DNA from: Catellatospora sp. KI3
GTDB taxonomy: Bacteria; Actinomycetota; Actinomycetes; Mycobacteriales; Micromonosporaceae
Assembly: GCF_029948125.1 (NCBI RefSeq)
Contig: NZ_JASAMB010000006.1
Span: forward strand, 186,001 to 250,000
Length of the DNA stretch: 64,000 bases
Reading direction: 5' to 3'
Shown here one piece after another: positions 34,329-42,819 of this stretch. The position numbers were made by a program, and so were the translations under genes. Each line of letters opens with the position of its first letter. Positions within the stretch are counted from its first letter, which is position 1. The notes under the pieces were generated by a model. That model did no database searches and was not told the origin of the DNA. It worked only from the letters and a program-made list of their open reading frames with translations.

Positions 34329-34399
34329 CACCATCGACAGATGGTGTCCCCAAAATGGTTGTATGCACCTTTTGGGGGGTTCGCTTACTACGTTGCGAA
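34329..34399. promoter_or_regulatory. Three tandem perfect inverted repeats in bldC-lrp divergent region
   Basis: CACCAT/ATGGTG (34329-34346, six-base gap), CCCCAAAA/TTTTGGGG (34348-34377, 14-base gap) and TTCGC/GCGAA (34380-34399, 10-base gap) follow each other within 71 bases of the AT-richest DNA in this part of the window. They are likely operators for one or both flanking regulators. Confidence 0.65.
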
Positions 34400-34473
34400 C
34401 CTCATTCGTATATTGCCCGAAGATCGGCACCTCCGTGCCCACTCTGGAAGAAACTGCCTCTAAGGTGCTCTGT

Positions 34474-34920
34474 GTGGACGCCATCGACCGCAACCTTCTC
34501 GACCTGCTGCGCGGCAACGCCCGCCTCTCGTACGCCGAACTGGCGCGCCAGGTGGGCCTGTCCGCACCCGCGGTGCATGACCGCGTCGGCAAGCTGGAGG
34601 CGTCCGGCGTGATCCGCGGCTACCACGCCGACGTCGAGCCCAGCTCGATCGAGCTGGGCGTCACCGCGCTCATCGGCATCGTGGCCGACTCGGGCGCCGA
34701 CAGCGAGAGCCTTCGCGAGTCGCTGCGCGAGTTCCCCGAGCTGGAGTCCTGCTACTTCATGGCTGGCGAGGAGTCGTACCTGGTGAAGGCGCGCGTCGGC
34801 ACGATCAGCGAGCTGGAGCACCTGATCGTGAAGCTGCAGCGCACCCCGGGCGTGGCCCGCACCCGCACCGCGATCGCCCTCAGCACCACCTGGGAAGGCC
34901 GCCCCCGCCCGCTGACCTGA
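34474..34920 (+). CDS. Lrp/AsnC-family transcriptional regulator
   Basis: A 148-residue regulator with an N-terminal helix-turn-helix ([25 protein letters not shown], then [21 protein letters not shown]) and a C-terminal ligand domain ([28 protein letters not shown]). GTG 34474 is chosen because AAGG lies six bases upstream and the usual MDAIDR start follows; GTGs at 34435 and 34465 are alternatives. The cysteine desulfhydrase gene follows 44 bases later, so the ligand may be cysteine or a relative, as in DecR/CyuR systems. Confidence 0.93.
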   Translation: MDAIDRNLLDLLRGNARLSYAELARQVGLSAPAVHDRVGKLEASGVIRGYHADVEPSSIELGVTALIGIVADSGADSESLRESLREFPELESCYFMAGEESYLVKARVGTISELEHLIVKLQRTPGVARTRTAIALSTTWEGRPRPLT

Positions 34921-34952
34921 GCCGCCGCTGGCTGGGGAGCCGATCGCGCTGC

Positions 34953-34964
34953 TACGGTCCGAGC
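34953..34964 (+). promoter_or_regulatory. Leaderless -10 element before desulfhydrase gene
   Basis: TACGGT lies six bases before ATG 34965, so the desulfhydrase can be made from its own leaderless message. Confidence 0.45.
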
Positions 34965-36056
34965 ATGGAGCAGCTTGATCGGTGTTGTGACGACGACCGG
35001 GCCTGGGTGACCGAGGCGATCACGCGGGTCGTCGCCGACGCCAACCGCAGCGCCGACACCCACCTGCTGCCGTTCCCGCTGCCCGCGTCTTGGGGCATCG
35101 ACCTCTACCTGAAGGACGAGTCGGTGCACCCCACCGGCTCGCTCAAGCACCGCCTGGCCCGCTCGCTGTTCCTGTACGCCCTGAGCAACGGCTGGATCCG
35201 CTCCGGCACCGCCATCGTCGAGGCGTCGTCGGGCTCGACGGCGATCTCCGAGGCGTACTTCGCGCGGATGCTGGGCCTGCCGTTCGTGGCGGTGATGCCC
35301 GCGACGACCAGCAAGGAGAAGTGCGAGCTGATCGAGTTCCAGGGCGGCGAGTGCCACCTGGTGGCCGATCCGTCGCAGGTGGTCGTCGAGGCGCGCTGGC
35401 TGGCCGAGGACCGCGGCGGGCACTTCATGGACCAGTTCACCTACGCCGAGCGGGCCACCGACTGGCGCGGCAACAACAACATCGCCGAGTCCATCTACCA
35501 GCAGATGTCGCTGGAGCGGCACCCGGTCCCCCGCTGGATCGTGGTCGGCGCGGGCACCGGCGGCACCTCCGCCACCATCGGCCGGTACGTGCGCTACCAG
35601 CGCCACTGCACGAAGGTCTGCGTGGTGGACCCGGAGAACTCGGCGTTCTACCCGGCGTACGAGACGGCGGACTGGTCGGTGGCGACCGGTAAGGGCTCGC
35701 GGATCGAGGGCATCGGCCGTCCCCGGGTCGAGCCGTCGTTCCAGCCCGCGGTCGTGGACCGGATGGTCCGGGTGCCCGACGCCGGCTCGCTGGCCGCGAT
35801 GCGCGTCGCCTCCGAACTGCTGGGGCGCCGGGTCGGCGGCTCGACCGGCACGAACCTGTGGGGCGTGTTCGGCCTCGTCGCGGAGATGCTCGACCGGGGC
35901 GAGACCGGCTCGGTGGTGACGCTGCTGTGCGACGGCGGCGAGCGCTACGCCAACACGTACTACGACGACCACTGGCTGGCCGAGCAGGGCCTGCAGCTGG
36001 CGGCCCCGCTGGGCGTGGTGCGCCACTTCCTGGCCACCGGCGCCTGGCAGGGCTGA
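34965..36056 (+). CDS. PLP-dependent cysteine desulfhydrase (Cds1-like)
   Basis: A 363-residue fold-type II PLP enzyme of the cysteine synthase family. The PLP lysine is in [11 protein letters not shown] (about residue 62), the substrate loop is [17 protein letters not shown] and the phosphate loop [16 protein letters not shown]. Length and the C-terminal [16 protein letters not shown] segment fit the mycobacterial Cds1 type, which releases sulfide from cysteine, rather than a biosynthetic CysK/CysM. It follows an Lrp-type regulator and precedes two perfect palindromes. Confidence 0.87.
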   Translation: MEQLDRCCDDDRAWVTEAITRVVADANRSADTHLLPFPLPASWGIDLYLKDESVHPTGSLKHRLARSLFLYALSNGWIRSGTAIVEASSGSTAISEAYFARMLGLPFVAVMPATTSKEKCELIEFQGGECHLVADPSQVVVEARWLAEDRGGHFMDQFTYAERATDWRGNNNIAESIYQQMSLERHPVPRWIVVGAGTGGTSATIGRYVRYQRHCTKVCVVDPENSAFYPAYETADWSVATGKGSRIEGIGRPRVEPSFQPAVVDRMVRVPDAGSLAAMRVASELLGRRVGGSTGTNLWGVFGLVAEMLDRGETGSVVTLLCDGGERYANTYYDDHWLAEQGLQLAAPLGVVRHFLATGAWQG

Positions 36057-36071
36057 CCACCGCACTTCAGC

Positions 36072-36115
36072 GCCCACACCTGTGGGGGTGTACGTACACC
36101 CCCACAGGTGTGGGC
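36072..36115. terminator. Perfect 44-base palindrome, no loop
   Basis: GCCCACACCTGTGGGGGTGTAC is followed directly by its exact reverse complement. It starts 15 bases past the desulfhydrase stop. It can end transcription from the left, and with the next hairpin from both sides. Confidence 0.85.
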
Positions 36116-36141
36116 CCGCACCGCAAGCCGTCCGTGGAAAG

Positions 36142-36179
36142 CGCCAGCGGCGCCGGTCGGTCGACCGGCGCCGCTGGCG
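36142..36179. terminator. Perfect 18-bp hairpin, two-base loop
   Basis: CGCCAGCGGCGCCGGTCG pairs without a mismatch with 36162-36179. It lies 25 bases past the stop of the converging helicase gene. Confidence 0.85.
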
Positions 36180-36203
36180 GCACTGCTTGCCTGCTGTCTG
36201 CGG

Positions 36204-37889
36204 TCAGGCGGTGGGCTGGGCCGAAGCCGGGCGCCGCTCGGTGAACTGGCGCGGACCGCGCTCGCCGCCCCGGTAACCACCCCGGTCGCCGCCGAAGCTG
36301 CGCTCGCCGCCGCGGAAGCCCCGGTCGCCACCCCGGTCGCCGCCGAAGCTGCGCTCGCCGCCCCGGTAACCGCCGCGCTCGCCGCCGCCGAAGCTGCCGC
36401 GCTCGCCGCCGCCGCTGAAGCCGCGGTCGCCGCCGCCGAAGCTGCCGCGCTCGCCGCCCCGGTAACCGCGGTCGCCGCCGAAGCTGCGCTCGCCACCGCG
36501 GTAGCCCCGGTCGCCGCCGCGGTCGCCGCGGAAGCCGCCCCGGTCGCCGCCGCGGAAGTCGCGGCCGCCGTCACGGCGCGGGCCGCGGCCGAAGCGGGGC
36601 TCCGGCTCGTCCACGACCGGCTTGCCGGAGGGCTCCTTGGCCCCGGTCAGCTCGACCAGCTTCTCGTCGTTGTACCGCAGCCGGTGCTCGGCGGGCTTCT
36701 CGACGCCGGCCTTCTCCATCATGGCCAGGGTGGACCGGCGCTGCTTGGGCAGCACCAGCGTGGCCACCGCGCCGGACTCGCCCGCGCGGGCGGTGCGACC
36801 GGCCCGGTGCAGGTAGTCCTTGGGGTCCTTCGGCGGGTCCACGTGCACGACCAGCGAGACGCCGTCGACGTGGATGCCGCGCGCGGCGACGTCCGTGGCG
36901 ACCAGGACGCTCATCCGGCCTTCCTTGAACTCGGCCAGCGTGCGGGTGCGCACCCGCTGGGTCTTGCCGCCGTGCAGGCCGCCCGCGCGTACGCCGACCT
37001 CGCGCAGCTGCTCGACGAGCCGGTCGACGCCCATCTGGGTCCGCGCGAACATGATCGTCCGGCCGGGACGGTTGGCGACGGCGGCCGTCACCTTGAACTT
37101 CTCCTGCGGCGCGATCAGCAGCATCAGGTGGTCCATGGTGGACACCGAGGCGGCCGGCGGCGCGGTGGAGTGGGTGACCGGGTCGGTCATGAACCGCTTG
37201 ACCAGCGTGTCCACGTCACCGTCCAGAGTGGCCGAGAAGAGCAGGCGCTGGCCCTCGGCCGGGCACTTGCCCATCAGCTCGGTGACCTCGGGCAGGAAGC
37301 CCATGTCGGCCATCTGGTCCGCCTCGTCAAGCACGGTGACCTCGATGTCGTCCAGGGCGCAGGCGCCCCGCTCGATCAGGTCGCCGAGCCGGCCGGGCGT
37401 CGCGACCATCAGGTCGAGGCCGCGCTGCAGGCCGATGATCTGCCGGTCGTACGGCACGCCGCCGACGGCGGTGCCGAGGTAGAGCTCCATCGCCTTGGCC
37501 AGCGGGCGCAGCGCGTCGGCGACCTGCATCGCCAGCTCGCGCGTGGGCACCAGGATCAGGGCCTTGGGGTGGTGCGGCCGGGCCGGCTTGCCCTGCGCGA
37601 GGCGGGCCAGCAGCGGCAGTCCGAACGCGAGGGTCTTGCCCGAGCCGGTCTGGCCGCGGCCCAGCACGTCGCGCCCGGCGAGCGCGTCGGGCAGGGTGGC
37701 GGCCTGGATCTCGAACGGGCGGGTGATGCCGGCGCGGTCGAGTTCGCGGACCAGCGGGCGCGGCAGGCCGAGCTCGGCGAAGCTGGGCACGGCGGTCTCG
37801 GTGTCGGCCGCGGGCTGCACGGCGGAGTCGTCGCCCTCGATCGCGATGTCGAAGACGGACGGGAACAGGGCAGGGTCGTGCTGAGTCAA
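36204..37889 (-). CDS. DEAD-box RNA helicase with Arg/Gly-rich tail
   Basis: A 561-residue helicase. Motifs in order: [10 protein letters not shown] with Q motif PFEIQ, Walker [25 protein letters not shown] (VLDEADQM), SAT, then ARGIHVDGV and [10 protein letters not shown]. It unwinds structured RNA, likely in ribosome assembly or at low temperature. The last 150 or so residues are near-perfect repeats of [22 protein letters not shown] and similar, a flexible RNA-binding RGG-type tail; the DNA there is correspondingly repetitive (about 36260-36570). The start codon is TTG at 37889, with AGAGG nine bases upstream. Confidence 0.95.
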   Translation of the reverse strand: MTQHDPALFPSVFDIAIEGDDSAVQPAADTETAVPSFAELGLPRPLVRELDRAGITRPFEIQAATLPDALAGRDVLGRGQTGSGKTLAFGLPLLARLAQGKPARPHHPKALILVPTRELAMQVADALRPLAKAMELYLGTAVGGVPYDRQIIGLQRGLDLMVATPGRLGDLIERGACALDDIEVTVLDEADQMADMGFLPEVTELMGKCPAEGQRLLFSATLDGDVDTLVKRFMTDPVTHSTAPPAASVSTMDHLMLLIAPQEKFKVTAAVANRPGRTIMFARTQMGVDRLVEQLREVGVRAGGLHGGKTQRVRTRTLAEFKEGRMSVLVATDVAARGIHVDGVSLVVHVDPPKDPKDYLHRAGRTARAGESGAVATLVLPKQRRSTLAMMEKAGVEKPAEHRLRYNDEKLVELTGAKEPSGKPVVDEPEPRFGRGPRRDGGRDFRGGDRGGFRGDRGGDRGYRGGERSFGGDRGYRGGERGSFGGGDRGFSGGGERGSFGGGERGGYRGGERSFGGDRGGDRGFRGGERSFGGDRGGYRGGERGPRQFTERRPASAQPTA

Positions 37890-38087
37890 AGCGTGATACC
37901 TCTCGGGTGGCGCATCCCCGCGCCGCGCGGCCTAGTGCCGCTGCAAGTCACCCGCAGGAACGCTCGAGGGCGCGGTGAGCGCGCCCAGATCAACCCGATG
38001 AGTGTACGGGTTCGCCGATGCGCCCCGCCCAGCATTACCCCGACGGTGTATCCAGAGTCACGCCGGATGCCCGGTTGTTCCGATTCG
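37890..38087. other. 5' region of helicase gene
   Basis: 198 bases between the NlpC/P60 stop and the helicase start. It would form the helicase promoter and leader. No repeat or known RNA motif was seen. Confidence 0.4.
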
Positions 38088-39488
38088 TTACTGCGGCTCG
38101 GTGGAGGGCGGAATGCTCTCGGCGACCGGGCTCGGCGACGCGGGCGGCTGGGGCGACGGCGACGGGGAAGCCGCCGGCGAAGGGCTGGCGCTGGCGCTGG
38201 CACTCGGGCTGGGGCTGCTGGAAGCGCTCGGCGAGGCCGAGGCCGACGGGCTGGCGCTGGCGCTCGGCGACGGGCTGGCGCTCGCGGAGGCGGACGGCGT
38301 CGGCACGCTCGGGGCCGGCAGCGCGTCGACCACGCGCGTCGCGAAGTCGACACTGTAGAGGTTCACCGGTGCGATCTTCACCACATCGCCGGTGGTGCGC
38401 GCGTGCACCATGCGCCCGTTGCCCAGGTACATGCCGACATGGTGGATGGTGCGCCAGTCGCCCGGATCGGTGGCGAAGAACAGCAGGTCGCCCGGGAGCA
38501 GCGCGTACTTGCTGACGGTCTTCTGCCGGGTGCCGTAGTACTGGTCCTTGGCGACCCGGTTGAGGGTGATGCCCGCCGACCGGTACGACGCCCAGACCAG
38601 GCCGGAGCAGTCGAAGGAGTTCGGACCCTCGTTGCCCCACACGTACGGCTTGCCGCGCTGGGCGAGCGCGTGCATGACCGCCTGGCGGGCCTTCGGCGCG
38701 GCCACCAGGCCCGCGTTGCTCTGCCCGGCGTCGTAGTTCGCGCCGAGGTTCTGCTCCTCCAGCTCGCGGCGCCGGTCCTCTTCGGACTGCAGCTCGGCCA
38801 GGCGGCGCTTCAGCTCGAGGAACGCGGCCTCCTTGCGCGCGCACTCCTTGACCAGGGCGGTCAGCTCGGTGGTGAGCTTGTGCTCGGTGTCGGTCGCGGC
38901 GGCGAGCACGCCGAACGCCTGCCGCTCCTCGGTCTGGACGCGGGCCAGGTCGCGCAGCGCCGCCTCGGTGGCGGGCGGGGCGTCGGCCGTGCGCGGCAGC
39001 AGCTTGTTCAGCTCGCCCCACTGGCCCAGCGAGTGGTCCAGCTGCGGCTGGTGGGCCGAGTGCTGGTAGGCCGCGACGGCGGCCTTCTCGGCGGCCTGCT
39101 TGGCCTCCCGCAGCCGGTCGGCGGCGTTGCGCCAGGCGTAGTCGGCGATGGCCTTGGCCACCATGGCGTTGCTGTACTGCTGCTGCAGTTCGCTGCGGCG
39201 CGCGTGCAGCACCGACAGCTCCAGGTCCGCCGCGTAGTACTGCGCGTTGAGGGCGTCCTTGGGGGTGGTGGGCAGCGCCACCGGCATGCTGAGCCGCCCG
39301 GCGGGAAGCATCGGCGGGGTGTCGAACGAGGGGCGGGCACCGATGTCGGGCACGGCCGTGATCTTCGAGCCGACGGGCGGGTCGGCCGCCGCGGGCAGCG
39401 CCACGCCACCGGCGATGAGCGCGCTCAGCACGGCTGACCCCAGGGCAGCCTGACCGTGACGTCCGGTCACACGACGACGGTTCGACAT
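38088..39488 (-). CDS. NlpC/P60 cell wall hydrolase with coiled coil and Ser/Pro tail
   Basis: A 466-residue exported endopeptidase. A signal peptide ends near residue 36 (PAAADPP). A long charged coiled coil (about 75-235: LSVLHARRSELQQQY, AWRNAADRLREAKQAAEKAA, KRRLAELQSEEDRRRELEEQ) precedes the NlpC/P60 domain (about 250-370) with nucleophile Cys in NSFDCSGLVW and His in HHVGMYLG. It should cut peptide crosslinks in peptidoglycan, as RipA-type enzymes do. The end is about 80 residues of SASASPSPSAS type, unusual at this side of the enzyme. ATG 39488 has GGGG six bases upstream. Confidence 0.92.
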   Translation of the reverse strand: MSNRRRVTGRHGQAALGSAVLSALIAGGVALPAAADPPVGSKITAVPDIGARPSFDTPPMLPAGRLSMPVALPTTPKDALNAQYYAADLELSVLHARRSELQQQYSNAMVAKAIADYAWRNAADRLREAKQAAEKAAVAAYQHSAHQPQLDHSLGQWGELNKLLPRTADAPPATEAALRDLARVQTEERQAFGVLAAATDTEHKLTTELTALVKECARKEAAFLELKRRLAELQSEEDRRRELEEQNLGANYDAGQSNAGLVAAPKARQAVMHALAQRGKPYVWGNEGPNSFDCSGLVWASYRSAGITLNRVAKDQYYGTRQKTVSKYALLPGDLLFFATDPGDWRTIHHVGMYLGNGRMVHARTTGDVVKIAPVNLYSVDFATRVVDALPAPSVPTPSASASASPSPSASASPSASASPSASSSPSPSASASASPSPAASPSPSPQPPASPSPVAESIPPSTEPQ

Positions 39489-39636
39489 CGCAGGCCCCAT
39501 CCTCCCCGTTGGTCCCTAGAAGTTCCTACCTGAAAAGCCCCTCACTGTCGACCCTGTCCGGTGTCGACCAGGCATCAGTCAGGTGTCCGGTTGGCGTCCG
39601 GGACAGGGCTGGGTAAGGGGTTCGGCGGGGGCGTCG

Positions 39637-39649
39637 TACGCTGGCTGCC
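39637..39649 (+). promoter_or_regulatory. Leaderless -10 element before mqnE
   Basis: TACGCT lies seven bases before ATG 39650 and no ribosome site is present. Confidence 0.45.
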
Positions 39650-40819
39650 ATGGACGTGGGTTTGAAGCGTGAGCTGGAACAGAAGGTCTACGCGGGCGAG
39701 CGCCTGACGCGCGAGGACGGCGAGGCCCTGTACGCGAGTGACGATCTGGCCTGGCTGGGTCGCCTGGCGCACCACGTCCGGACGGAGAAGAACGGCGACC
39801 GGGTGATGTTCAACGTCAACCGGCACCTGAACCTGACGAACGTCTGCTCGGCCAGCTGCGCGTACTGCTCGTTCCAGCGCAAGCCGGGTGAGAAGGACGC
39901 CTACACCATGCGGGTGGAGCAGGCGGTCGCCAAGGCGCTGGAGATGAAGGACGAGCAGCTGACCGAGCTGCACATCGTCAACGGCCTGCACCCGACCCTG
40001 CCGTGGCGCTACTACCCGCGCGTGCTCAAGGAGCTGAAGCAGGCGCTGCCGGACGTCAAGCTCAAGGCGTTCACCGCGACCGAGGTGCAGTGGTTCGAGA
40101 AGATCTCCGGCCTGACCGCCGACGCGATCCTCGACGAGCTGATGGAGGCCGGGCTGGAGTCGCTGACCGGCGGCGGCGCCGAGATATTCGACTGGGAGGT
40201 CCGGCAGCACATCGTCGACCACGCCTGCCACTGGGAGGACTGGTCGCGCATCCACCGGCTGGCGCACAGCAAGGGCCTGCGCACCCCCTCCACGATGCTG
40301 TACGGCCACATCGAGGAGCCGCGCCACCGCGTCGACCACGTGCTGCGCCTGCGCGAGCTGCAGGACGAGACGGGCGGCTTCACCGTCTTCATCCCGCTGC
40401 GCTACCAGCACGACTTCCACGACAGCGCCGACGGCAAGATCCGCAACCGGATCCAGGCCCGCACCACGATGGCGTCGCCGGCCGAGTCGCTGAAGACGTT
40501 CGCGGTGTCGCGCCTGATGCTGGACAACTTCGACCACGTGAAGTGCTTCTGGGTCATGCACGGCCTGTCGCTGGCGCAGCTGTCGCTGAACTTCGGCGTG
40601 GACGACCTGGACGGCTCGGTGGTGGAGTACAAGATCACCCACGACGCCGACTCGTACGGCACGCCGAACACCATGCACCGCGACGACCTGCTGCACCTGA
40701 TCTGGGACGCGGGCTTCACCCCGGTCGAGCGGGACACCCGCTACCAGGTCGTGCGCGAGTACGGCGCCCCGCAGAGCATGGCCGAGCGCCGGTCGCAGCC
40801 GCAGCAGGTCTGGGCCTGA
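39650..40819 (+). CDS. mqnE: Aminofutalosine synthase (radical SAM)
   Basis: A 389-residue radical SAM enzyme of the futalosine route to menaquinone; it joins the MqnA product to the adenosyl group of SAM. The 4Fe-4S motif CSASCAYCSF is near residue 70, preceded by NVNRHLNLTNVC as in MqnE/MqnC enzymes. HIVNGLHPTLPWRYY and the C-terminal NFGVDDLDGSVVEYKITHDA region are typical for MqnE, while the paralogue at 58812 reads as MqnC. Two small membrane protein genes follow. Confidence 0.95.
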   Translation: MDVGLKRELEQKVYAGERLTREDGEALYASDDLAWLGRLAHHVRTEKNGDRVMFNVNRHLNLTNVCSASCAYCSFQRKPGEKDAYTMRVEQAVAKALEMKDEQLTELHIVNGLHPTLPWRYYPRVLKELKQALPDVKLKAFTATEVQWFEKISGLTADAILDELMEAGLESLTGGGAEIFDWEVRQHIVDHACHWEDWSRIHRLAHSKGLRTPSTMLYGHIEEPRHRVDHVLRLRELQDETGGFTVFIPLRYQHDFHDSADGKIRNRIQARTTMASPAESLKTFAVSRLMLDNFDHVKCFWVMHGLSLAQLSLNFGVDDLDGSVVEYKITHDADSYGTPNTMHRDDLLHLIWDAGFTPVERDTRYQVVREYGAPQSMAERRSQPQQVWA

Positions 40820-40824
40820 GCGGC

Positions 40825-41238
40825 GTGGCCGAGTCGGCGGCCCGGGGTCCCAAGCGGGACGAGGCGGGCAGGTTCGTCGCGTTGACAGACCTGCTCGCGT
40901 TCACGGTGGTCGGAGTGCTGCTGTCCGTGGCGGCGATGGCCGTCTTCGACGGGGCCTTCGCCCTGCTCGGGCTGGGCCGCTTCGGCTCGATCAACGGCTG
41001 GCTGGCCGCCGTGTTCCCCGCCATGATCTTCGTGGAGCAGTTCCGGTCGGCGCGGGAGCTGTCGGGGCGCCTGCCCATCGCGCTGCTCGCGGCCGTGCTC
41101 GGCATCGGTCTGGGCCTGCTGGCCGCGGGCCTGGCCGCCGGGCTGCCCGCGCTGGTCTCCGGTGCGCTGGGCGCGCTGGTCGCCACCGTGCTCTACGCGG
41201 TGGTGTGGCACGTGGGCCTTGCGTTCGTGAATCGCTGA
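40825..41238 (+). CDS. Small membrane protein of unknown function
   Basis: A 137-residue protein with about four hydrophobic segments (around residues 22-48, 52-70, 84-105 and 108-133), rich in Ala, Leu and Gly. GTG 40825 is six bases past the mqnE stop, so it is probably cotranscribed. No family is recognised. It could assist membrane steps of quinone synthesis, but only position suggests that. Confidence 0.7.
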   Translation: MAESAARGPKRDEAGRFVALTDLLAFTVVGVLLSVAAMAVFDGAFALLGLGRFGSINGWLAAVFPAMIFVEQFRSARELSGRLPIALLAAVLGIGLGLLAAGLAAGLPALVSGALGALVATVLYAVVWHVGLAFVNR

Positions 41239-41246
41239 CTAGCCGA

Positions 41247-41258
41247 TACCCTGGTCCG
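41247..41258 (+). promoter_or_regulatory. Leaderless -10 element before DUF4229-like gene
   Basis: TACCCT lies six bases before GTG 41259. Confidence 0.4.
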
Positions 41259-41543
41259 GTGAGTCCTGCAGTCAAGTACACGCTGGCCAGGTTGGGCCTG
41301 TTCGCTGCCGTCTTCGCGGCGGCGTGGTTCGTGCCCGGCATCAGCGTGCTGGTCAAGTTGATGATCGCCATCGTGGTGTCCGCGGCGGCGGGCTGGTTCC
41401 TGCTGCGCAACCTGCGCGACGAGGTCAGCGCGCAGGTCGAGGGCGCGGTGGACCGCCGCCGCGAGCAGAAGGAGCAGCTGCGCGCGGCGCTGGCCGGGGA
41501 GACCGCCGACGCCGGCGCGGAGACGGAGAAGTCACACTCGTGA
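41259..41543 (+). CDS. DUF4229-like small membrane protein
   Basis: A 94-residue protein with two membrane helices (about 5-25 and 30-50) followed by a charged amphipathic tail (RNLRDEVSAQVEGAVDRRREQKEQLRAAL, given here in pieces) likely on the cytoplasmic side. The layout matches the DUF4229 family found next to menaquinone genes in many actinobacteria. Its function is unknown. GTG 41259 is preferred over an upstream ATG-like frame because it has a -10 hexamer at the right spacing. Confidence 0.75.
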   Translation: MSPAVKYTLARLGLFAAVFAAAWFVPGISVLVKLMIAIVVSAAAGWFLLRNLRDEVSAQVEGAVDRRREQKEQLRAALAGETADAGAETEKSHS

Positions 41544-41579
41544 CTTCGGCATTGCGGTGCGGACGGCGGCATGTACTAG

Positions 41580-41683
41580 CGTGTCGCTGACCGCTCCGCA
41601 GCGAAGCCGGTGCGAACCCGGCGCTGTCCCGCAACTGTGATCTCGTCCCCACCGGGGACGGGCAAGCCAGGTCGCCTGCGACG
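41580..41683 (+). ncRNA. Cobalamin riboswitch aptamer
   Basis: The conserved landmarks of the B12 element are in order: GAAGCCGGTGCGAACCCGGC, GCTGTCCCGCAACTGTGA, a variable hairpin (GTCCCCACCGGGGAC), and the B12 box AAGCCAGGTCGCCTGC. Outer stem bases TCGC / GCGA close the aptamer. It precedes btuFCD on the same strand, so adenosyl- or other cobalamin would shut off B12 uptake. Confidence 0.95.
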
Positions 41684-41745
41684 GTCGCGAACAACGCTCT
41701 CGAGGAAGGGCGTCTCGCAGACCGGGCGCCCCTTGTGACTCCTGC

Positions 41746-41777
41746 CCTGTCGGCGAAGACCTACCTCGACCGACAGG
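41746..41777 (+). promoter_or_regulatory. Riboswitch expression platform: hairpin holding the ribosome site
   Basis: CCTGTCGG (41746-41753) pairs perfectly with CCGACAGG (41770-41777), whose last bases are part of the Shine-Dalgarno AGGAGG (41775-41780) of btuF. This suggests control of translation rather than transcription ending; no U-run is present. Confidence 0.7.
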
Positions 41778-41786
41778 AGGACCACC

Positions 41787-42728
41787 GTGTTCCAGCACCG
41801 CTTCAGCCGCCGCCTGCTCGGCGCGCTCGCCGCGACCGGCCTCGTGGCCGCGCTCGCCGCCTGCGCCACCGCCGAGGACCCGGCCGCCGCCCCCAGCCCG
41901 TCCAGCGCCGCCGCCGCGTACCCCGTGACGGTCGGTTCGGTCACCCTCCCGGCCCAGCCGGTGAAGATCGTCTCGCTGTCGCCGACCGCGACCGAGATGC
42001 TGTTCGCCATCGGCGCGGGCGGGCAGGTCGCCGCCGTCGACGAGCAGTCGACCTTCCCGGCCGACGCGCCGAAGACGAACCTGTCCGGCTACCAGCCCAA
42101 CGCCGAGGCGATCGCGGCGAAGAACCCCGACCTGGTGGTGCTCAGCGGCGACGCCAACAACGTGGTCGCGCAGCTCACCACCCTGAAGATCCCGGTCTTC
42201 GTGGCTCCGGCCGCGGTGACCCTGGACGACTCGTACGCGCAGATCAACGACCTGGGCAAGCTGACCGGCCACGCCGACCAGGCCGCCGCGCTGGCGAAGC
42301 AGATGAAGGACGACATCGCCAAGCTGGTCAAGGACCTGCCGCAGCGCAGCAAGCCGCTGACCTACTACTACGAGCTCGACCCGACCCTGTACTCGGTCAC
42401 CTCGAAGACCTTCATCGGCTCGCTGTTCACCCTGGCCGGCCTCACCAACGTCGCCGACGCGGCCGACCCCAAGGGCAGCGGCTACCCGCAGCTCACCGCC
42501 GAGTCCCTGATCAAGTCGAACCCCGACCTGATCTTCCTCGCGGACACCAAGTGCTGCGCCCAGAACGCCGACTCGGTCAAGGCCCGCGCCGGCTGGGCCG
42601 CCCTCACCGCCGTCACCAAGAACCAGGTCATCGCCCTCGACGACGACATCGCCTCCCGCTGGGGCCCCCGCGTCGTCGACCTGGTCCGCGCCATCACCCA
42701 GGCCACCACCCCCATCCCGGCCGCCTGA
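41787..42728 (+). CDS. btuF: Cobalamin ABC transporter substrate-binding lipoprotein
   Basis: A 313-residue exported binding protein. Lipobox LAAC is near residue 28. The class III binding-protein fold is shown by VKIVSLSPTATEMLFAIGAG, the linking helix (about 145-165) and the C-terminal WAALTAVTKNQVIALDDD. The Cys pair DTKCCAQN near residue 255 is notable. The riboswitch upstream and permease/ATPase downstream make cobalamin the expected ligand. GTG 41787 follows AGGAGG by six bases. Confidence 0.92.
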   Translation: MFQHRFSRRLLGALAATGLVAALAACATAEDPAAAPSPSSAAAAYPVTVGSVTLPAQPVKIVSLSPTATEMLFAIGAGGQVAAVDEQSTFPADAPKTNLSGYQPNAEAIAAKNPDLVVLSGDANNVVAQLTTLKIPVFVAPAAVTLDDSYAQINDLGKLTGHADQAAALAKQMKDDIAKLVKDLPQRSKPLTYYYELDPTLYSVTSKTFIGSLFTLAGLTNVADAADPKGSGYPQLTAESLIKSNPDLIFLADTKCCAQNADSVKARAGWAALTAVTKNQVIALDDDIASRWGPRVVDLVRAITQATTPIPAA

Positions 42729-42744
42729 CCCCCTCTCGTCCGTC

Positions 42745-42799
42745 GATCATGAACTTATGGCACGGCTCGACGGCGTGTCCCCGCCATAAGTTCATGATC
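42745..42799. repeat. Composite palindrome, family C (single copy here)
   Basis: GATCATGAACTTATGGC (42745-42761) and its perfect reverse complement (42783-42799) flank a 21-base centre; three more outer bases also pair after one mismatch. It splits btuF from btuC and may act as a partial terminator or as an mRNA stabiliser inside the operon. Confidence 0.8.
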
Positions 42800-42819
42800 A
42801 ACGACAGACTTGGTGCGAG

